Positions 19,533-31,053 of a DNA stretch of 64,000 nt are shown piece by piece. The position numbers were made by a program, and so were the translations under genes. This DNA is from Paulinella micropora (lineage: Eukaryota; Cercozoa; Imbricatea; Euglyphida; Paulinellidae): assembly GCA_019918135.1 (NCBI GenBank), contig WBZZ01000692.1:1-64000 (forward strand). Direction: 5' to 3'. The notes beneath the pieces are model-generated. The model ran no database searches. It worked only from the letters and a program-made list of their open reading frames with translations, and was not told where the DNA came from. Position 1 is the stretch's first letter. Every line of letters begins with the position of its first letter.

Positions 19533-19543
19533 TTATTATTATT
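19451..19543. repeat. (TTA)n microsatellite
   Basis: About 30 TTA/ATT units with a few interruptions, lying 170 bases before a second tract of the same unit. Confidence 0.95.
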
Positions 19544-19711
19544 CCGTCTGGACCAGTATTTTCATTGAACATACCGGTCCCCGTCTGGAAGTGTTGGAAC
19601 TGCCCTTGCGGGGATGTCATTAGAGCCTATCGTCAATTCTTCGTACTCCCCTCACGGGTGAGACGATGGAGGCGCATGTGCAGAAATGCATCAGCCATTG
19701 ACAGAGAAGCA

Positions 19712-19712
19712 C

Positions 19713-19787
<75 letters not shown>

Positions 19788-19803
19788 CATTATTATTATT
19801 ATT
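19712..19803. repeat. (TTA)n microsatellite
   Basis: About 30 TTA units, nearly uninterrupted. Same unit and orientation as the tract at 19451-19543. Confidence 0.95.
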
Positions 19804-20289
19804 CACAGGGAGATCGTAAGTATATTGTCTTTTTTAATGACATACCCTTGTATAAGGCGGATATCCTATGATTTAGTATTAAGGGGCCAGTCCTAATAGC
19901 TATATCCGAAGTCGAGGTGTATGTACCCGACCCTGCGATATACCGACACAAGTAGAGATTGACCGTGCTCAGGTACGACAGTATATAATCTAATAGTATC
20001 GTAAAAAATAATTTAATGAAAGTTTCAGAGAACATTTCATTTTCGAGAACATCATCCCAGGACTTGTAAGAGGGCCATACCCGGGAACACCATCGCTCAA
20101 TACACTAGCGATCCCCGTATACGGTGTAGTATCATCGTCGATCGACCTTTCGCACTCGTATGTTGCGATCGAATGCCAAGTTATATCACTGAGTCTTTTT
20201 AATATTCATATTGATAACTGATGATGCATGATCAAATCATGATACGCCGTGGGCAATCAACCAGTTTGTTTGAGACGCATAAAGAAAAA

Positions 20290-22110
20290 TAATTTCTTTG
20301 TCACTGCCTTCGTCGTCTGGCGCGGATTTCTTTGCCTGGTGGAGGACCACCAACAAAAGTCAGATCGAACTTTGACTGTTCGAGAATGTCCCAGATCTTA
20401 TTAGGGATTCCGCCCAACGATAATTCAAAAGGGACATCAAGCACTCCTCTTGGCAGTGTCTGAATGGTCCACGCAGTGTAATCCTTGTCTCTGGGAGTAA
20501 TTGTATCATCCCATGTCTCGAGACTTTTTGCGTCTTTATATACTGGCAGATAGTGTCTTGCCTTTGGATCCTCAACCGGGTCCATACTTCTCCAAAACTG
20601 GAGTATCGGTTGTACTATTTTTGCGGCTGATGATATTTTGAGTGTCCGTGTGACACGCATCTGTCGTGGGACCGCCACGACCCGCATCAAGTATAAGTCT
20701 GAGAGAGTGTCATCAGCGACATGTTGTTCCGCTGGTCTCATCAGATAGAAAGCATCTTTCACCCATGCGATGGTTGCTATCGCATCGCCTTCCTTCCATC
20801 GCTCATGGACAATCTCAACGTTGCCCGCGTTTGGGTCAGTGTCCGTCCCCTCCTCCTCCTGGTGGACGTCCTTTGATCCCATCGACCTCATCGCCTTCCT
20901 CGGTTGGTCGTTGATAAGATCATTCCGCGCTCTCCTTAGCTGCGCCTCTGTGATCTTCTCCTTCTTTCCGCTATGCTCTCGCGGAGACTTGGACTGAGTC
21001 CCCACCGCGCTTTTGCGGTCAGTCTTCTCCTTACTGTCCACCTCACTCTCCTCCTTCTCAGCTATCGGTGCCCGATAAGCATCCTCTTGGTCTATGCCAG
21101 CCTCCTTGTGGATGGGCGGCACCTCTTTGAAATCATCCTTCATCCGTTTTAACGCCTCCTCAACGGATTCATCTTCCAATAAGAAGGGATCATACTTAAT
21201 CAGCCTTCTTACATTCACAATTTGCACCTTCCCTCTACCCCTGATCTTGTAGTTCAGAGGTCCCGTCTGTTCCATAATCTGATAAGGTCCTTTCCAATGG
21301 TGAACAGCTTAGAGCTGACTCCTTTCGGGACCTGAGGATGATACAACAGTACAATATCCCCGACCTGGAATTTGATCTGATCCAAGTGCGCTTGTCGCAC
21401 CCCTTCAGCGTCAGTCTTTCGGCGCTTCGCCTCTCTATGCGCCCTGACTATTTGTTCCGCCTCCATCTTTACTCTAAGTCTCATCCCAAACAACTCATCC
21501 GCATCCGCCCAAGTGTCTTTTGGGTGAAGGAGCGAAGTCGGGATATCAGGCTCACGCCCATATACTAACTGATATGGCGAGATTGAGCTCTTCGAGCCTC
21601 CTAACGCCGTAGAGGGTAGACAGTTCATTGCAAACGCAAATGATGGTGCTGCCTCGACCCATGCTCTTTGATTCTCCTTCTTCGTGCAATACATCTTTAG
21701 TGAGGTTTTGAGGGGTCTGTGTACCCGCTCGATTTTCCCATTTGCTCGCGGGTTATAGGCAGTAACATATTGCCATTTCATCCCGTAATACTTAGATAGT
21801 TTGTCGATGACCTCGTTATTAAAGTCCGAGCCTCGATCAGAACATATCTTTCTTGGTACTCCGATCTGTGAGATGATCCTATCGATCAGCGCCTCGGCCG
21901 TCGTCTTGCCGGTAACGTCTTTGACAGGGATGATCCACACATAGTTGGTGGCTCTGTCAATAGCCGTAAGGAGGTATTTGTAACCATCCTTCGATTCTGG
22001 GAAAGGTCCCACATGATCAATGTGTATAAACTCAAACATCCCCGCATGAAGAGGAAATTCGCCAATCAGGCCGAAATTTGCCTTCAGTGGTGTTTTGTTT
22101 ATCTTGCTGC
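20290..22110 (-). mobile_element. Ty3/gypsy fragment: integrase and C-terminal pol
   Basis: On the minus strand the integrase core is clear (HIDHVGPFPESKDGYKYLL, then SDRGSDFNNEVIDKL, then NPRANGKIERVHRPLK), giving the D, D, E catalytic pattern, followed by a GDIVLLYHP chromodomain-side segment and a charged C-terminal tail ending near 20301. Family features place it in Ty3/gypsy. The gag, protease, RT and 5' LTR are not present, so it is a partial fossil with about one further break in the coding part. Its 5' side ends at about 22100, exactly where GC-rich virus-like block B begins. Confidence 0.8.
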
Positions 22111-22303
22111 TCGGTCCAGGGATGGAAACTCGTGGCTTCGGCTTCGCTCGGCCGGCCGCCGCCGTGCTGTCCACAGACGGCGCACGGGGCGGGCCCGGGC
22201 CCTCCGTGTCCTGCTGGGCGCGTGGCAGCGGCGGGGTCGAAGAGGCCGCCGGGTCCGCTGGGTTCGCTGGGTCCGCTGGTTCCGGTAGGGGGCGGGGTCA
22301 GCA

Positions 22304-23319
22304 TCACGGGTCGTTAAAACTTACACGTGCTTTTTGGCACGGAAGGGTGTCCACTGTTCGGGAGGGGAGCCGCCCGTGGGTGGGGGGCCGTCCGGGGGCG
22401 GGCGGCCGCCCCCACCGCCGGCCGGCGTCGGCGCCCAGGTGGTGCGCCGCGAGCGAAGGCAGGAAGAGGTAGCAGAACGCACGCAAGCACAAGGTCTGGT
22501 CGAGCTCACGGCCGGGGGCCGGGGCGGGGCCCGCCACCGGGCTAGCCCCGGACGGGCGCGCGGTGGCTGTCCCGGGGCCCGCGGCTGCCCCTGGCTCGCC
22601 ATAGCAGTACAAGTGCGTTTGCCTGGCGGCCCAGGCGGCTAGCGAGGCCCCCCACTCCTCCACGGGCCGCCCGCCCCAGCCTAGTTCCTCCCACAGCGGG
22701 GCCTGCTGGCGCAGAAACAAGTGCACGTGCGAGTGAGTCTGGTGCTGGCTCCCGTGCGCGGCCGCCACCGCCACTTGTACGTGCCAGTTCAGGACGGCGC
22801 GCATCACTAGCGCCAGGGGCCAACGGGCGGAATCGGAGCCCGCCAGGGGGCCGTACAGCTCGGCCGACTCGTCCAGCCACGACGCTAACGCGGCGGCCGG
22901 CCGCGCGTCCCGTTCCCACGCCCCCCCGGGCAGCGCCCCCCGGTGGCGGGTTCCTCCAGCAGGCTGGCGCATTGGTCCCGCAGCGAACTAGCCGCGTCGC
23001 CGTGGCGTAGGTGTGCCTGGTGGAGGGTGTGGCACAGGTGCTGTTGGCATTCGGGCAGGCCCCAGCGCAGCCGCATGAAAACCCGGCCCAGGATGCAGGG
23101 CAGCTCAGCCCCGAGAAATTCTATCCCCTTGGCGCGGCAGAGCCAGTCGAAGTAGAAGCTGGCTAGCGTGCGCAGGAGCCCGTGGAAGCTGTGGGACCCC
23201 TGTGCCCACTGTGCCCAGCCACGCCAGGCCGCTAGGGCCTCCTCGCTAGGCACTGACGGGGGCGGCTCAGGCGCCGGCCCCGGGCGGGGGCGGCTCAGGC
23301 GCCGCAGAGACCAGGGCAT
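22304..23319 (-). CDS. Unrecognised Trp/Leu/His-rich protein (virus-like block B, fossil region)
   Basis: Minus-strand coding signal starts at the ATG at 23319 (MPWSLRRLSRPRPG) and ends near 22304. Composition is Leu, Ala, Trp and His rich (WRGWAQWAQGSHSFHGLL, QHQTHSHVHLFLRQQAPLW), with a Pro/Gly/Arg-rich stretch near the end. Codon use is extremely GC-rich. Signal lies in more than one frame (about one break). No family is recognised. The distribution of Leu/Trp helices loosely recalls the protein coded at 58688-60648, but this is too weak to call homology. It is divergent from the gene at 23742 across a GC-rich spacer. Confidence 0.35.
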
Positions 23320-23741
23320 GCCCCGCAGCCGCCCGGGAGGAGGGCGGCGGGTTGGCGAGCACCGCCGGGGACGGACTGCCGGCGCGGGGGGGGGGGCGAG
23401 GAGGAAGGGACCACCCCCGGCTGGCAAGTGTGGCCGGCGCACGCCCGCGGGGCCGGCCCCGGGCGGCGCGGAAGGGAGGGAGGAGGGGCCTCCTCTCTTT
23501 CCCCTCCGCGGCCGGCGTTCCGTCCCCGGCCGGTTCGCCGGGGTGGCCGGCCCCCGGCGGAGCGGAGGGGAAGGAGCAGCCGGCGCCGGTGGGGGGGCGG
23601 GCCGCGGGGAGGGAGAAGGGAGGGAGGGGCGCGGGGAAACCCGGCCGCCGGCGCCGGTGGGGGGGCAGTCCGCCAAACAGCGCAGAAAGCCTGCCTCTCC
23701 CGCGCCGCTGCTCCCTCTCTCCCACCCCTGGCTGGCCTGCC
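23320..23741. promoter_or_regulatory. GC-rich divergent intergenic region with direct repeats
   Basis: About 420 bases separating two divergent starts (23319 minus, 23742 plus), over 75% G+C with G-runs. A near-identical GGCGCCGGTGGGGGGGC element occurs twice about 70 bases apart (near 23583 and 23653), and GGGGGCGGCTCAGGCGCCG twice near 23259-23305. This is the natural place for a bidirectional promoter; the function is inferred from position only. Confidence 0.35.
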
Positions 23742-24367
23742 ATGCAGCACTATCCGGCCGCCCTGAGTAGTTTCGGCACCCCACCCCCCTCCGCCGACAG
23801 TGAGCCGGGAGGGGCGGACCCAGGAGGGGCGGACCACGCCCCCCGGGCTGGGGCGAGGGGGGCGAAGGCCCCCCGGAGGCTCCGGCGTACGAACGGGTGT
23901 GTCTGTACGAGGACATCCGCCAGGCCGAGCTGGAGGACGAGCAACAGCACCCCGAGGCCGAGCGTGGGTACTGTTTTGCGTGCCTCTTTATGCCGCACGG
24001 ACATAGCGAGAACAAGGACTTCCAGCAGCTGCAGGCCAAGCTGGACGAATGGGGCTTGCGCAGCCCGCTGGTGGCCTTGCGTGCGGTGCAGAGCTGGTAC
24101 GTTCGGAGGTGGCTGCGGGAATGCAACAAGTATTGGTTACTCGGCAGCATCCACCAGCACATTATCCAGCACCGAGCTATGCCCAGGCGCATCTTCCTGC
24201 AGAGCGTCCAGCGCATGACACAACTGAGCTTGCACCATCTGGCGGACACGGAGTTGTTGCGCAGGAATCTGCAAACGAACCAGGTAGAGGTCAGCGACAC
24301 GGGCCTCTGCAAGCTGCAGCGCTTGCTCAACGTCAGCATCAAACTACAAAACCTCATGGAGGAATGA
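23742..24367 (+). CDS. Unrecognised helical protein (fossil region)
   Basis: The ATG at 23742 (MQHYPAALSSFGTPPPSADS) is the likely start, and the clear coding part ends at the TGA at 24365-24367. The well-formed portion contains CLYEDIRQAELEDEQQ, RGYCFACLFMPHGH, a Trp/Tyr-rich segment (VQSWYVRRWLRECNKYWLL) and a helical C-terminus (LQRLLNVSIKLQNLMEE). Signal covers more than one frame (about one break). AATAAA at 24367-24372 shares a base with the stop codon, a very compact 3' end. No family was recognised; the CxxC and His residues could bind zinc, but no known finger pattern fits. Confidence 0.45.
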
Positions 24368-24372
24368 ATAAA

Positions 24373-24753
24373 GACTCCTCCCGCCGCCGCGCCCTCCCCC
24401 GCCCGCGCGCCCGGCCGCTCGTGACCCGGCGACCTGGCGTGGCCGCGGTGCCGGGCGTGGCCGCGGTGCCGGGCGCGGGCGGGGGGGGGCAGAGCCGCGC
24501 GGCGCCCCCCGTCGTCGCCATCGCCACACCCCCCCCCCTCCTGCCAGTGCGCCCGGCCGGCCGGGCGGCGCCGTGGGCGCATGGCCGCGGTGCCAGGCGG
24601 GGGGGGGGGGGGGGGCGTAGGGCCGCGCAACCCCCGTCCGCCGTCGCGCCCCCCCCCCCCCGCTCGCGCCCGTGCGCCCGCGCCCGTGCGCCCACGGCGC
24701 CGCCCAGCCGGTTGGTCCCGTCCCCTGCCTCCCCACAACCTTGTAGCCACCGG
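24373..24753. other. G/C-rich spacer with short direct repeats
   Basis: About 380 bases over 80% G+C with G- and C-runs. An 18-base unit GGCGTGGCCGCGGTGCCG repeats head to tail at 24436 and 24454. Long ORFs here in all frames reflect the lack of A/T-rich stop codons and are not supported as genes. Confidence 0.6.
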
Positions 24754-26627
24754 ATGTACAAGGCATACTCCAAGCCAGTGGCCTACGGCCACAGCGGCAG
24801 CGAGGACAGCGAGAGCGACAGCGAGAGCCTGTCTTCACAATCGCAGCCACCCTCGCCCACCCCCAGAGAGCGCGAGAAGAAGGTCAAGCACAAGAGCGAG
24901 GTACGCAAGAAGGGGCTCCAGCACGGGGCCGGTGACGAGCGGGAGGAGGAGGACGACGACGAGGAGGAGGTCGAGGAAGACGACGAAGACTCGGACAGCG
25001 ATCACCACGTGGCTGACTACCAGGACGGCGAGGAAGACGAGGAGGACGAGCAGGCGTCCGAGCCCCGGGAGGCCGAACGGCGGGCCAAGAGCGAACGGGC
25101 CGCGGAGAAGCTCGAGCAGAAGCAGCACAAGAAACGTCGCCGGGACAAGGAGCCGGCGGCGGACAAGCCCCCGGCCAAGAAGAAGACCAAGGTCCGCGCC
25201 GAGCCGGAGAAGAAGCGCGAGCGTGCGGCGGGGAGCCCGCCCCGGGCCAAGCCTAGCAAGCCCAGCAAGCCCGGCAAGGCCGGCCGGGCCGCGGATAGCC
25301 AGCCCGCCGCCTCGCCGAGCCCGCCGAGCCCGCCGAGCGCCAAGTGTGCCAAGCGGGCCTGGGCCGTGGGGGCGCTGCGGGAGAAGCTGGCGGCCGGCGG
25401 CAAGATCCCGGCCCACGAGACCGGTGCGCTGTCGGCGCTGCTGAGCCTGGAGCCTGTTCCCCCCCGGCCGGCGACCTGGCGGCCAGGCAGGAGGCGTTGG
25501 AGGCGGGGCTGCGGGGTGTGCGTTACGACGCGCAGGTGCCGCCCGCGTTGCTGCCGTACAAGAGCCGGACGCTGTGGTGTGACAGCAGCTTGCCCGGGCG
25601 GCAGTCCCGCCGGAACTGGCCGCTGGGCAAGCAGGCGGTAGTGGATACCAAGCCACCCGCCAAGCTGGTGACGGAGGTCACCGCCTCGGGCCTCGAGGGC
25701 AGCGTAGCGCGGGTGGAATCCTCGGGGCGGCTGATGCGGGGGCTGTGTGTGCCATCCGCCAAGGAGTCCCCCTGGGTCGGGCCCGCGTACCTCTTGGAGC
25801 ACGACGCGGACGTCAGGCGGCAGGACTTTGCGGGGCTCCGGCTCGACGACGTGGGCCACTTTGTGGTGCTCCCCTGGGCGGCGCCGGACAAGAAGAACCA
25901 GGAGAAAGTGTTTGTGCGCACCGCGAACAAAGTGCACTGCGCGGCTACGCTCTGCGTGCAGGGCGCGGAAAAGGAGGGTGCCTTTGTGTTGCACAGCGGG
26001 GTGACGGCATTCCTGGCGCTCGGCTTCGCGCGCGCGCTCCAGCCGTGGCTGCCCGAGATCGAGGCCCTGGGCAACCGGCGTTACGGCAAGAAGGGGCGGA
26101 TCTGCGGCTTCTGGGTGCCCACCGTCGTCCTGGACGTGGCGCGCGCTTACGCCAAGAATGCCAACTGGCTGCCACCGGGCGTGAGCGCCGAGGCGGAGGG
26201 CAAGGGCGGCAGAGCCCGGGGCGCCGCCGAGGAGGGCCGCCGCGGCGCGGGGGCGTCCGGGGCGAGCGCGCAGCTGCCGTTCAAGGGCCTCACTGACTAC
26301 TGCCGCAAGCTCCTGGCCCAAGAGGCACAGCTTACCGAAGTGGTCCGCAAGCAAGTACGCGAACAGCTGCGTGTGTTGGAACGCATGGCCAAGCTGCAGG
26401 AAGAGAAGCTGGCGCTGCTGGAGCAGTTGAGCCTAGCCGAACGCACGGCCGCCACCGGCGGCGGCGCACAGCCGGCCCCGGCCCTGGCCCCGGCCCCGGC
26501 CCTGGCCCCGGCCGAAGCCCAGTGCGACGCTGCTCCCCCGGCTCCCCCGGCTCCCGCCCAGCCCGTCGCCGACGGCGCCCCGGCCTCCCCCGGGGAGGAG
26601 GAAGCGCATAGCCCCGCGGCCGTGTAG
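24754..26627 (+). CDS. Acidic/basic, possibly chromatin-associated protein (fossil region)
   Basis: From the ATG at 24754 (MYKAYSKPVAYGHSGSEDSE) the product begins with a Ser/Asp/Glu tract, a long acidic run near residues 65-90 and a Lys/Arg-rich stretch with nuclear-localisation-like clusters (KKRRRDKEP, KKKTKVRAEPEKKRER). A folded-looking domain follows (GHFVVLPWAAPDKKNQEKVF, VHCAATLCVQGAEKEGAF, GRICGFWVPTVVLDVARAY), then a helical segment with heptad-like leucines (LAQEAQLTEVVRKQ) and a Pro/Ala tail ending HSPAAV. Coding signal is in more than one frame (about one break). No family was recognised. The architecture suggests a nuclear, DNA- or histone-binding protein. Confidence 0.45.
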
Positions 26628-26921
26628 CCGGCGGCCGGGCAGGACCTAGGTGAAGGACACGGCTAGGCAGGGACAGGGAGGGGTGCGGGAGAGGGCAAAG
26701 CCGCCGTAACAGGAGGGGCTCACCCCCCTTTTCGGGGGAGGAGGGCGGGCAGAGAGGGGGGGGGGGGGAAGGGCGAGGGGCCCCCGGGCGGCCGTCAGAG
26801 GATTAAAAAAAAGCGTCGTGACACCCGCAACAACACTGACTTCGGCCGTACCAGCGCCGCACAGCTCCGGCCCGTTGGCCTCTGCGCCGCACAGCTCCGG
26901 CCCGTTGGCCCCGGCGCCCGG
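26628..26921. other. Spacer with G-runs and a 27-bp direct repeat
   Basis: G/A-rich with a poly-G run near 26756-26768 and an A-run near 26806-26813. A 27-base unit beginning GCGCCGCACAGCTCC occurs at 26854-26880 and again at 26884-26910. No gene is supported. Confidence 0.6.
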
Positions 26922-27859
26922 CATGAGTCTGCCCCCCCCGGCGCCCGGCCGGACGCCGGGGCACCGTAGCCTGAACGCTAGGCAGGTCCAGGGGCCGCTT
27001 GCAGGCCGCCCTGCTACCGCCCGTGGGTTCTGCGCCAGCCCAGTTGTGTTGGTACCTGTGCCCTACTACGCCGGCCCTGACGGACTGCGTCCGCCGGGCC
27101 CTGGGCGCGGGCAAGGCCGTGGGCCAGGCCGTGGGCAAGGCCGTGGGCACGGCCGGCCTCGCACGTTGTTTAGCCCTGTCGGCCAACTTTGAGCTGCTCG
27201 GGGGCCAAGAGCGGCTGTCGTGTCTGGGCCTCCTCGACGGCGTGTCCGGCGAGGCGTTACTGTACCTGCGGGGCTCGACCGGCCGGCCGGCGCCGCCCTT
27301 GGCCCGGTGGTGCCTACGGGCCGACCACCCCACCCGGATCGGGGAGAGCTGGGTGTCCGGTACCGGCTACGTGCAGCGCGGCGGCTGGTGGCTGCTGAGC
27401 TGCGCGGCCGCCGACCAGAGCTTGTTCGGCCTGGGCTACCCGGTCGAACAGGGGGGGCGGTCCGCGGGCTTGGTCGTAGCCCGCGGGGCGGACCACTACT
27501 ACTGCCTGGGCTGGGCCCAGGTGCTGGCGTGCCGGCCACAGCTGCTGCACCACTGGCGGGCCGCGCCCGGGCTGCCACCGGAGCTGCCCGGCGAACGCCC
27601 GGCCGTGGCCCGAGTCGAGAGCGGGGCGCCCTGGCTGCAGGCCCTGCTGGACGAGCAGGGCGCGCCGAGCCCAGCCGACGCCGACCACCAGCGCGTCTGG
27701 TGGCAGTGCGTGCCGCCGCGCGCCACGGTCAGCGTAACCCTGCCGGCGGGCTCCGTGCACTCGGTCACGGCGCCCACGCCGGACGAGCGCACCACGCCGT
27801 GGCCCGAGCCCACGGCGCGGGGCCAACCCCCCCCGGCCCCGACCTGTACGGTGTGGTAG
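26922..27859 (+). CDS. Unrecognised Trp/Cys-containing protein (fossil region)
   Basis: A likely start is the ATG at 26922 (MSLPPPAPGRTPGHRSLNAR), and the coding signal runs to the TAG at 27859. A 12-base unit (GCCGTGGGCAAG-like) repeats three to four times near 27115-27155. The main part looks beta-rich with regularly placed Trp/Tyr and Gly (GESWVSGTGYVQRGGWWLL, ADHYYCLGWAQVLACRP), and the C-terminus is Pro/Thr-rich. Signal is in more than one frame (about one break). No family was recognised. Gly-Trp-rich strands could form a carbohydrate- or protein-binding fold; this is a guess from composition. Confidence 0.4.
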
Positions 27860-28902
27860 TCCTGACATTCGCCCAGGACGTAGGAATCGCCCAAGTCGCG
27901 AAGCGTACTCGTTGGCAAAGACCGTGGCTCGGGTGGACATGCTTGCTGGTCCCAGAGAATGCGCCGCCTCATTGGAGAAGTCACTCTTCGGATGACTTAG
28001 AGAGCAAAAAATAGGCAGACTTTTTTCGGAGCCCGTAGGGGGGGCGGGGGCGCCCCCCCCCCCTTTTCTCCTCTCCCCTCCTCTTCCCCATATTCCTCTC
28101 GCTAATTTCTTTTCTGGTCAATTCGCTTTTTTTGGGCACTTTTCCCGGGATAAAACGCATTTGCAAAAAAAAAGTACAGACTTTCTTTTACTGAGAGTTG
28201 AAGCGAAGTTTGGAATGATAAACTAATTTTCTGCCAATACTAAACTCTCCTTTCTCCCCCCACACCAGCTTGCTACCTAGCGCGGGTCTGCGCTAGCGGG
28301 GCTTGTAGGGCGCGTAGCTAAACCAGTAATTCATAAAGTCTGCAATTAGCGCGTCGCTCTTTCTGGCCTGGGCAAGCGAAAGCTGTTGTAGAGTCCAGCC
28401 CGAGATCCCCGCGGCTGCTGTTGCTGGGAGGAGAGACGACGACGACGACGCGATGGGTGGGTACTAGCGCCGGCAAAGGCCGCTGGCTAGTAAAGAGGCA
28501 GGTAGGCACCGCAGCACGAGGCTTAAATTAGCTAGACTGTTCCAAGCCTCTAGGAAGGGCCCGCCGTCGCTTCGTTGTGTCAGAATTTGCCACAAACGAA
28601 CACAGAAAGCGCGCTGTGCCCCGCCGGGCTGTCGCGCGGCGCGGAACAAGGGCTTGATCAGCACTCGGAGCACCGCGCGCGCCTTTTCCCCGTTGTCATG
28701 ATCTTGGGGGGACGGCTCGGGCTGCTTTGCCGAGAGGGGGCTATCCTGAACGCAGGGAGGGGGGAGAGGGGAGGTGGCAGAAAGGATTTCTGGATACGAG
28801 AGGGGGGGGGGGGCGCGCCCCCCCCCCCGCCTCTCCCCCTTTTTCTCTTTTCATTCCCCCTTTTTCTTCTCTTTTTCTCTTGGCCTCAAGCCTTTTTGGA
28901 CC
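27860..28902. other. Long spacer, at most one doubtful minus-strand frame
   Basis: About 1 kb. It holds C- and G-run tracts (28036-28090, 28740-28890), A-rich stretches and ordinary sequence. A minus-strand frame between about 28710 and 28464 encodes a plausible helical peptide (VLRVLIKPLFRAARQ and AFCVRLWQILTQ) but has no clear ATG, so it is not called. The pyrimidine tract at 28819-28890 ends 13 bases before the next ATG. Confidence 0.5.
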
Positions 28903-30880
28903 ATGCAGGTCGGCGGCTTTGCTAGGGGGGGCGCCAAGCAGGAAGCGGGGGCGGGTGCTGGGGACAGCGGCGCCGTGGAAGAAGAGCCGTGCGCCGACTA
29001 CAAGGGCGCTGCTGCTCAGCAGCGGCAGCACCATTGTAACCATTGCGACGTGGCCATGCCGTGTCTGATCTTAGGCACGGCGGCTGAGATGCAGAAGCTC
29101 GCGGCCAACTTGCGGAGCGGCAGCCTGGAATACGTGCTTGAGGCCAGGGTGCTGTTGGGGACGTGGATCCCGTTGCTGGAAGCCTTGACGCGCAGGGGCC
29201 AGCTCGCTTTTACGAAGCGCTTGCTGCGGCACATGCAGGAGGAAGCCAAGTTTAACGCGGGTCTGCTGTCCCTGGTGGTCAGCCCCGGGGTGTTTTCCAA
29301 GGGTGGCGGCGGGGCCGTGCTGCTGCGCCAGGACCTGTTTTCGCTGTACTGCAAGCTGGCGTCGGAAGGTGTAAAGGGCCCGGCGCTTGAACAGCTGTGG
29401 GTTTACGTCGGAGTGCTGGGGCAAGAGGGGCCGGCCGACTGTGTAGGGGCGCCGTCGTCTTCTCGCAGCGCGCTGGCGCGCAGGTTGTTGGGCCTGCTCT
29501 CGGCGGACAAGCCCCTAGAGAGCGCTGCCCGGCTCTCCGCCGTGCAAGGGCTACTGACCAAGGCGCGGACCCTGACAACAGACCCACCGCTCATGTACGC
29601 GGTGACTTGGGTGAGCTGGCTGGAGGCGCTGGGCCTGGTGTGGAAGGAGGTGCTCCGCCTGCGCTACTCGTCGCCGGGGCCGCTGAGGGCGGTGCTGGTT
29701 AGGTTGCAGGCGGCCCCTTGCCCCAAGACGTCCAAGGTTTTCAGACTCGAGCTGCTGCTACTGCAATTGCTGGACCTGATGCATCTCAGGCTGGGCGAGG
29801 ACGGCAGGCCGAGCCTCGGGCAGGCCCGCGTGGTCGAGTCAGTGCTGGGCGCGTCGCTGGTGCAGCTGAGGCGGGACAAGGTCTTTGAGGTGCTAAGCCA
29901 AGCCAAGTTGTCTGCAATTTGCCGAGTGGGTCTGGCCCGTGGCGGCCGTGCAGCTGCAGTGCCTGCCCCTCTTGCAGTTTTTTTTGCTGCACGCTCCCGA
30001 GCGCCGCGGGCTGCCCGAGCGCCAGGCGCAGACCTTGCTGGAGCTGGCATGCAGCGAGCTGCTGGCCCCGCGGGAGGGCGACGGGCTTTCTGTCGTCTCC
30101 CTGGCACTGCCGTTTGTGCTGTGCACGGCGGGGCTCCTGTCGGCCGTCCAGCCCGAGCTGGGTGATAAGTGGTTGGAGGGTTGGGAGTGGGATCAGGACC
30201 TGTGTGAGCCCCGCGGCAGGTGGTTGAGCTTGCGGCCGCGGCTGCTGGCGCAGGGGGTAGGCTCGCTTGCCCAGCTGCTGAGCTCGTTCCACGATCTGAG
30301 CGAGGAGCGCTGGGGTGGCGGCGCCGCCGCCGGGAACGACGAGGCCGAGGCTGCCGCCGAGGCCGAAGAGGGGGCGGCCAAGCAGCGGCTGGCGACGGCG
30401 TGCCTGGCACTAGAAACACAACGCCAGGAGCTGGCCAAGACGCAGGACCTGCTGCGCGAGCTGGAACGCCAAGGGCGGGAGCTACGGTCAAGCGCAGGGG
30501 ACGCGCGGCAGGAGCTGCAGCGTGTACAGCAAGAACTACAAGAGGCCCGCTCCGTGCGCAACAAGATACGCCATTCCCTCCGCCGGCTGCAAAAACGAGA
30601 AGGAAAGAAAAACCAGACCCCGCCGCCCCAGGAGCCGGCACAGCGCTCTGGTAAAGACGAAGACTAACAAGAAGAAGAAGACGAGGCAGAAGAAGCAGCA
30701 GAGGAAAGCGCTGACAGCGTGCAGTGCGCGGTCTGCCTGAACGACCCCGGCAAAGAAACGGGGCCCTTGGTCGTTTTAGTCTCGTGTGGCCACGCCCGGA
30801 TATGCGCGGACTGCGCCGCGCAGCTCAGGCGCTGCCCCCTGTGTCGTCGAGAGATTAAGGAATTCGTAGTCCCCGTCTAG
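28903..30880 (+). CDS. Coiled-coil protein with C-terminal RING-HC finger (fossil region)
   Basis: It starts at the ATG at 28903 (MQVGGFARGGAKQEAGAGAG). Near residues 45-52 is a CNHCDVAMPC cluster. A long Leu/Ala/Gly helical region follows, then a coiled coil (QRQELAKTQDLLRELERQG, ARQELQRVQQELQEAR) and a Lys-rich stretch. At about 30725-30870 is a canonical RING-HC finger: C-x2-C-x16-C-x-H-x3-C-x2-C-x6-C-x2-C, with CAVC, CGHARICADC and CPLC visible, followed by a short beta tail (EIKEFVVPV). This finger class occurs in IAP-type and many viral E3 ubiquitin ligases, which take ubiquitin from an E2 enzyme to a target. The signal lies in pieces (about two breaks). Helical domain, coiled coil and terminal RING together suggest an oligomeric E3 ligase. 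Confidence 0.6.
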
Positions 30881-31053
30881 AACGTTGATTTTAATTTAAG
30901 AAAAACACCTGTATTATTTTATAAAAGGACCTGCTAGACGCAAATCGACTTGCTGTGCCGCGCTCTCTGCTGGAAGCCAAAGACTTTCAGACGCTCCGGA
31001 TATCTGCACTGTCTGTCAGGACTAGGGGGTTGCCCTTGGGCCAAGCACACTAG

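Larger units (their letters stand above)
18891..20289. other. Subtelomere-like AT-rich DNA, no supported gene
   Basis: About 1.4 kb of AT-rich sequence with two long TTA tracts (annotated separately). No protein family, tRNA or rRNA was recognised; the ORFs are products of the TTA repeats. Part of 19900-20289 may be the downstream part or LTR of the gypsy element at 20290, but no matching second copy is in the window. Confidence 0.5.

Noticed and set aside
22304-23319. Homology to the 58688-60648 and 48515-48892 proteins
   Set aside because: Only shared Leu/Trp/His-rich composition; no alignable motif was found by eye.
24373-26650. Long minus-strand frames opposite the 24754-26627 gene
   Set aside because: GC-rich DNA leaves few stops; the products are Leu/Ala/Arg-biased antisense with no start or end signals.
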